Source: an uncultured Bacilli bacterium (GTDB lineage Bacteria; Bacillota_I; Bacilli_A; RF39; UBA660). From it: a stretch of DNA of 44,545 nucleotides. Under the pieces are notes generated by a model. That model was given only the letters and a program-made list of their open reading frames with translations, was not told the origin of the DNA and did not search any database. Below, in pieces: positions 41,921 to 44,545 of this stretch. The position numbers and the translations under genes are program-made. The stretch is taken from positions 1-44,545 of the forward strand of contig CAOLUI010000003.1 of NCBI GenBank assembly GCA_948479395.1, in the 5' to 3' direction. How positions within the stretch are numbered: the first letter of the stretch is position 1; each line of letters opens with the position of its first letter.

Positions 41921-42193
41921 TTAACTTTTTGAAAGCACAAAAAAGTGACAACCATATGCACAGTATTTTTCTATATATTCATCTAAATAAGAGATATTGT
42001 TATAAGGTTTTACATTTTGATTATCGGAATTATTAAAGCCTTTTAAACGCAATTTTCCATAAGCATAATCTCCTAAAATATAATCAAATTTTAAAAAATA
42101 ATCAGTTATTTTTTCCTCTATTTCCTTGACATTTAAATTTTCTCTATTATTTTTAATAACTGTATAATTGACATTATTTAGCATTATTTTCAT
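41921..42193 (-). CDS. yutD: YutD-family protein
   Basis: 90 residues of the DUF1027/YutD family: YDYILGDYAYGKLRLKGF-like core (here FDYILGDYAYGKLRLKGF), LDEYIEKYCAYGCHFFVL at the end. Small conserved Firmicutes protein; function not established. Its upstream neighbour ends at 42195, so the two are tightly coupled. Confidence 0.88.
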   Translation of the reverse strand: MKIMLNNVNYTVIKNNRENLNVKEIEEKITDYFLKFDYILGDYAYGKLRLKGFNNSDNQNVKPYNNISYLDEYIEKYCAYGCHFFVLSKS

Positions 42194-42194
42194 A

Positions 42195-43004
42195 TTAACT
42201 AGCTAATTTTATGGCAACAATAGTTAAAACCATAACTCCAGTAGCAATAAATCCAGCTAGTAATAATGAATCAACATATCCATTTCCACTAGTTAAATTA
42301 TTACCATATTTTTTATAATAATCGATAGCACTTTCAAGATGTTTTCTTTTATTTATATCTGTATCTTTTATGCGAAAAAAATGAAAAACTTTATTATTTA
42401 CATTTTCGATTTCTTTTTCACTCATATTCATAACTTCAATAGGGTTAAATCCCGCAATTTGATAAGCCTCTTTACTTAGAGAAATATCTTTATATTCGGT
42501 TATAGTAAAATGATGTTTTTGTTCAAATAATCGACTATTTAAATAATTCATGATTTCATCTGAATTAGGAGTAAGTTTATCATATAAAGATTTTTTATTT
42601 AAGTCAGTTTCTTCTTTAAAATATAAATAGCTTTTAAAAACTTCTAATTCTTCATCACTAATTAAAATATGATTTTTTTTAGCAATAAACATATCAATTA
42701 GTTTTTTTTGAATAGTTAAAAAACTATTCTTATTTGCATTTTGACTATAATTTAATAATTGTTCTTTAAATTCCAAAAAAGATTCTTTAGAAAAACCATA
42801 TTTTATTATATTAATTTCTAATCCTCCAGGATTATTTGTACGATATGGATTTATAATATCAAGTTCCCCATAAATAAAAACTAAAGCTTGAATAACAAAA
42901 GTTAAAAAAGAAGAATTTTTGGAAGCTTCTAAGTTATCTTTATTCACTAAATATTCTTCTATTGCTTTTGTAAAACCTTGATTTATAAAGATGTTATTTT
43001 CCAT
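42195..43004 (-). CDS. Tail-anchored membrane protein of unknown function
   Basis: 269 residues, largely helical and hydrophilic, with one C-terminal membrane helix (about 245-267, LLLAGFIATGVMVLTIVAIK). The ATG at 43004 is preceded by AGGTG; a GTG three codons earlier is in frame. Between yunB and yutD on the same strand. No family recognised. Confidence 0.6.
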   Translation of the reverse strand: MENNIFINQGFTKAIEEYLVNKDNLEASKNSSFLTFVIQALVFIYGELDIINPYRTNNPGGLEINIIKYGFSKESFLEFKEQLLNYSQNANKNSFLTIQKKLIDMFIAKKNHILISDEELEVFKSYLYFKEETDLNKKSLYDKLTPNSDEIMNYLNSRLFEQKHHFTITEYKDISLSKEAYQIAGFNPIEVMNMSEKEIENVNNKVFHFFRIKDTDINKRKHLESAIDYYKKYGNNLTSGNGYVDSLLLAGFIATGVMVLTIVAIKLAS

Positions 43005-43037
43005 ATTTTTCACCTATATTAAATTATAACATAATTT

Positions 43038-43778
43038 TTATTTAAGAGGAATATTTAAAATGTTACTTTTTGTCTCTAAAGTTCCTCCATAATAATCTGG
43101 AATATTACCTTGAATAATTTTCGAGGCTATTAAGATACTATAACTATGATTTATTTCTTTTTTAATACTAGGTATAATAAACTCATTGGTTATAGAACAA
43201 TCAATAAATAAGGATATTAAACAATTATTAATGCCATAATCTTCTAATTTTATTCGCACACTTGTTGATAAGTATCCCATATAATTTACTTTAACAGGAA
43301 TACGAGGCCCTAAATTAGCTAAAAAGATTTCTTTACTGGCTACTCCAATAGGAATTGATAAAATAATACTATCTAAACTAGAGCTTAAATCTTTATTATA
43401 ATATTTTAAAATATTATTTCTAATTTTTAAATCTTGTAAACTGTTTTGTAAATATTTCGTAATAATAGATAAAGCATCATAAGCATTTTCTAATTTAAAA
43501 TCAACAGCGATTATTTCATCTTTTTTACTCTTAGTAAGATTAATTACTTTATCTAGATTAACTTGGCTAAATACATTACTAACACGATATTGCATTAATA
43601 TAGATTCATTTAATTTGTTAATACTTGATTCTGCTACATATAAAAGATTAGGGGTTATTTTTTGATTAAATTTTTGCCAAAAAAAGATAGTTAAAAAAAG
43701 TATTACTATTATAATAAAACTTATAAGAAAAGATGGTTTAAATCTAAAATTAGATTTTTTAGTCATTTTAGCTCTCAT
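43038..43778 (-). CDS. yunB: Sporulation protein YunB
   Basis: About 246 residues. One N-terminal membrane helix (FLISFIIIVILFLTIFFW), then the YunB domain: SIPIGVASKEIFLANLGPRI, followed by VKVNYMGYLST and SLFIDCSITNEFIIP. In B. subtilis YunB is expressed in the mother cell under SigE and needed for normal spores. Start uncertain: ATG codons at 43778 and 43766 both have poor SDs; the frame is open up to 43835, overlapping the upstream gene. Confidence 0.88.
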   Translation of the reverse strand: MRAKMTKKSNFRFKPSFLISFIIIVILFLTIFFWQKFNQKITPNLLYVAESSINKLNESILMQYRVSNVFSQVNLDKVINLTKSKKDEIIAVDFKLENAYDALSIITKYLQNSLQDLKIRNNILKYYNKDLSSSLDSIILSIPIGVASKEIFLANLGPRIPVKVNYMGYLSTSVRIKLEDYGINNCLISLFIDCSITNEFIIPSIKKEINHSYSILIASKIIQGNIPDYYGGTLETKSNILNIPLK

Positions 43779-43825
43779 ACTTAATAATATATTTTTAGAA
43801 AAAAAAAAAGAAGCAAAAACGCTTT

Positions 43826-44545
43826 TTAAAACCAATTTAATTTAAAAATAGTATTAGCTAAAAATAAAAAACCAACAATTAAAACTATTCCAACAATAAT
43901 TAAAAGAGTCCGAACTAATATTTTATTTGATTCAACATCTTCTTTCAAATCATTAAAATCATCAAAATCGCTTTGAGTAAATGATAAGGAATTAGTATAA
44001 AATGATTTATCAATTTCTTTCTTTTCTTCTTTTTGTGGTGTTATAGTTTTTTTATCTTCTATATTCTCTTGTTTATTTGCCCCTTCTAAAACAACGGTAT
44101 TATCATTACCTTTTAAATCTGTTAAAATATCTAAAGGATTTAGTTCACGTGTCATTTCTTTTTCTGTAATAGTATTGATTAAGTTCATTAAATTTTCTTT
44201 GTTAGAGGTTACTTTACTTTCATTTTTAGTATCTTTTTCTAAATCTAAACTTTTTAAAATATCATATTGGGTATCATGAACTTTTTTTAATCTTTCTCGT
44301 TCATAATCAACATTTTTTCCTAACTTTGCTTTTTTTAAAATAGCATTAATATCATATTCTTTAGTTTCTTCTTCCAAATCTTCTTCTAATTTTTGTTCTT
44401 CTATTTCCCGAGGAATATCTATTATTTTTTCTTTTTGAGGTTTTTCATAATATTTTTTTTCAATTAACTCTTTTATTTTATTAATATCTATATTACTATC
44501 ATTTTCTCCTATTACATGGGCATTACTTGATAAATTAATATCTTC
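43826..44545 (-). CDS. Acidic membrane-anchored protein, 5' end outside window
   Basis: The frame is open from the stop at 43826 to the right edge of the window with no start required inside, so this is a partial gene of at least 239 residues. Mostly charged and low-complexity (Glu/Lys/Asp/Asn) with KLGKNVDYERERLKKVHD, and a single membrane helix near the C-terminus (VRTLLIIVGIVLIVGFLFLA), leaving a short end NTIFKLNWF. No family recognised. Directly upstream of yunB. Confidence 0.6.
   Translation of the reverse strand, partial: EDINLSSNAHVIGENDSNIDINKIKELIEKKYYEKPQKEKIIDIPREIEEQKLEEDLEEETKEYDINAILKKAKLGKNVDYERERLKKVHDTQYDILKSLDLEKDTKNESKVTSNKENLMNLINTITEKEMTRELNPLDILTDLKGNDNTVVLEGANKQENIEDKKTITPQKEEKKEIDKSFYTNSLSFTQSDFDDFNDLKEDVESNKILVRTLLIIVGIVLIVGFLFLANTIFKLNWF

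Overview
The window is very AT-rich, uses Shine-Dalgarno starts (AGGAGG or GGAGG) and standard termination (TGA is a real stop, for example in scpB and spoVAD), and carries sporulation genes (spoIIAA, a sigF-like sigma factor, spoVAC-AD-AE, yunB). It also has Bacilli-type housekeeping order (rpsO-pnp, scpA-scpB, a yunB...yutD neighbourhood). This points to a spore-forming, low-GC Bacilli lineage with a compact genome, probably an uncultured gut relative of Erysipelotrichales/RF39. The lineage is an inference; no rRNA is present.

Layout. 1-2850: tRNA-Thr(CGT) and the core rpsO-pnp operon, leftward. 2870-16400: an accessory island between the rpsO promoter and tRNA-Leu(CAA). It holds a P-loop kinase, GNAT, transglutaminase-like protein, decayed GNAT, HExxH metallopeptidase, decayed coiled-coil gene, relaxase-tail chimera, hydrophobic-peptide toxin module, Fic protein, Asp/Glu-type racemase, MobV relaxase, large serine recombinase, HAD nucleotidase and Nudix hydrolase. 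Recombinase plus MobV resembles Tn4451-type mobilizable elements. 16500-24660: core leftward genes: a sporulation operon (spoIIAA-sigF-spoVAC-AD-AE) running on toward scpA-scpB and a pentapeptide-repeat gene, preceded by an LCP-family protein and a HAD phosphatase. 24700-25230: five-tRNA operon (Val-Thr-Tyr-Gln-Lys) with a palindromic promoter. 25250-29520: alr / ATP-grasp ligase / asnB-like operon, possibly for peptidoglycan bridge synthesis. 29640-33850: small unknown genes, an apparently leaderless SF1 helicase and pyruvate kinase. 33855-37560: a second accessory patch downstream of a tRNA operon: NlpC/P60 and Nudix pseudogenes, an IS4-type insertion sequence, a zinc-phospholipase-like gene and a second copy of the toxin module. 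37590-38210: tRNAs Ser-fMet-Asp-Phe leftward and Leu(TAA) rightward. 38260-44545: nucleotide kinase, S1 protein, NifU-like protein, a coat-kinase-like protein, a Pro/Glu-rich tandem-repeat protein, yutD, yunB and membrane proteins.

Most interesting: (1) two copies (about 8610-8980 and 37205-37597) of a module that looks like an undescribed type I toxin-antitoxin system. Each has a 27-residue hydrophobic peptide, a 5'-3' long-range pairing kept by compensatory/wobble changes, and a convergent antisense RNA whose promoter lies inside a tRNA-operon terminator hairpin. (2) A family of elements with a GCACCA core plus hairpins that follows tRNA genes and also follows cargo genes with no tRNA body (about 6830, 7245, 8978, 15050, 35004, weakly 5240). 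It is either tRNA 3'-end scars from serial insertion or a structured 3' RNA element. (3) A spoIIA operon with no spoIIAB and an altered SpoIIAA phospho-site. (4) A cluster of genes broken by single frameshifts or stops, confined mainly to the two accessory patches.
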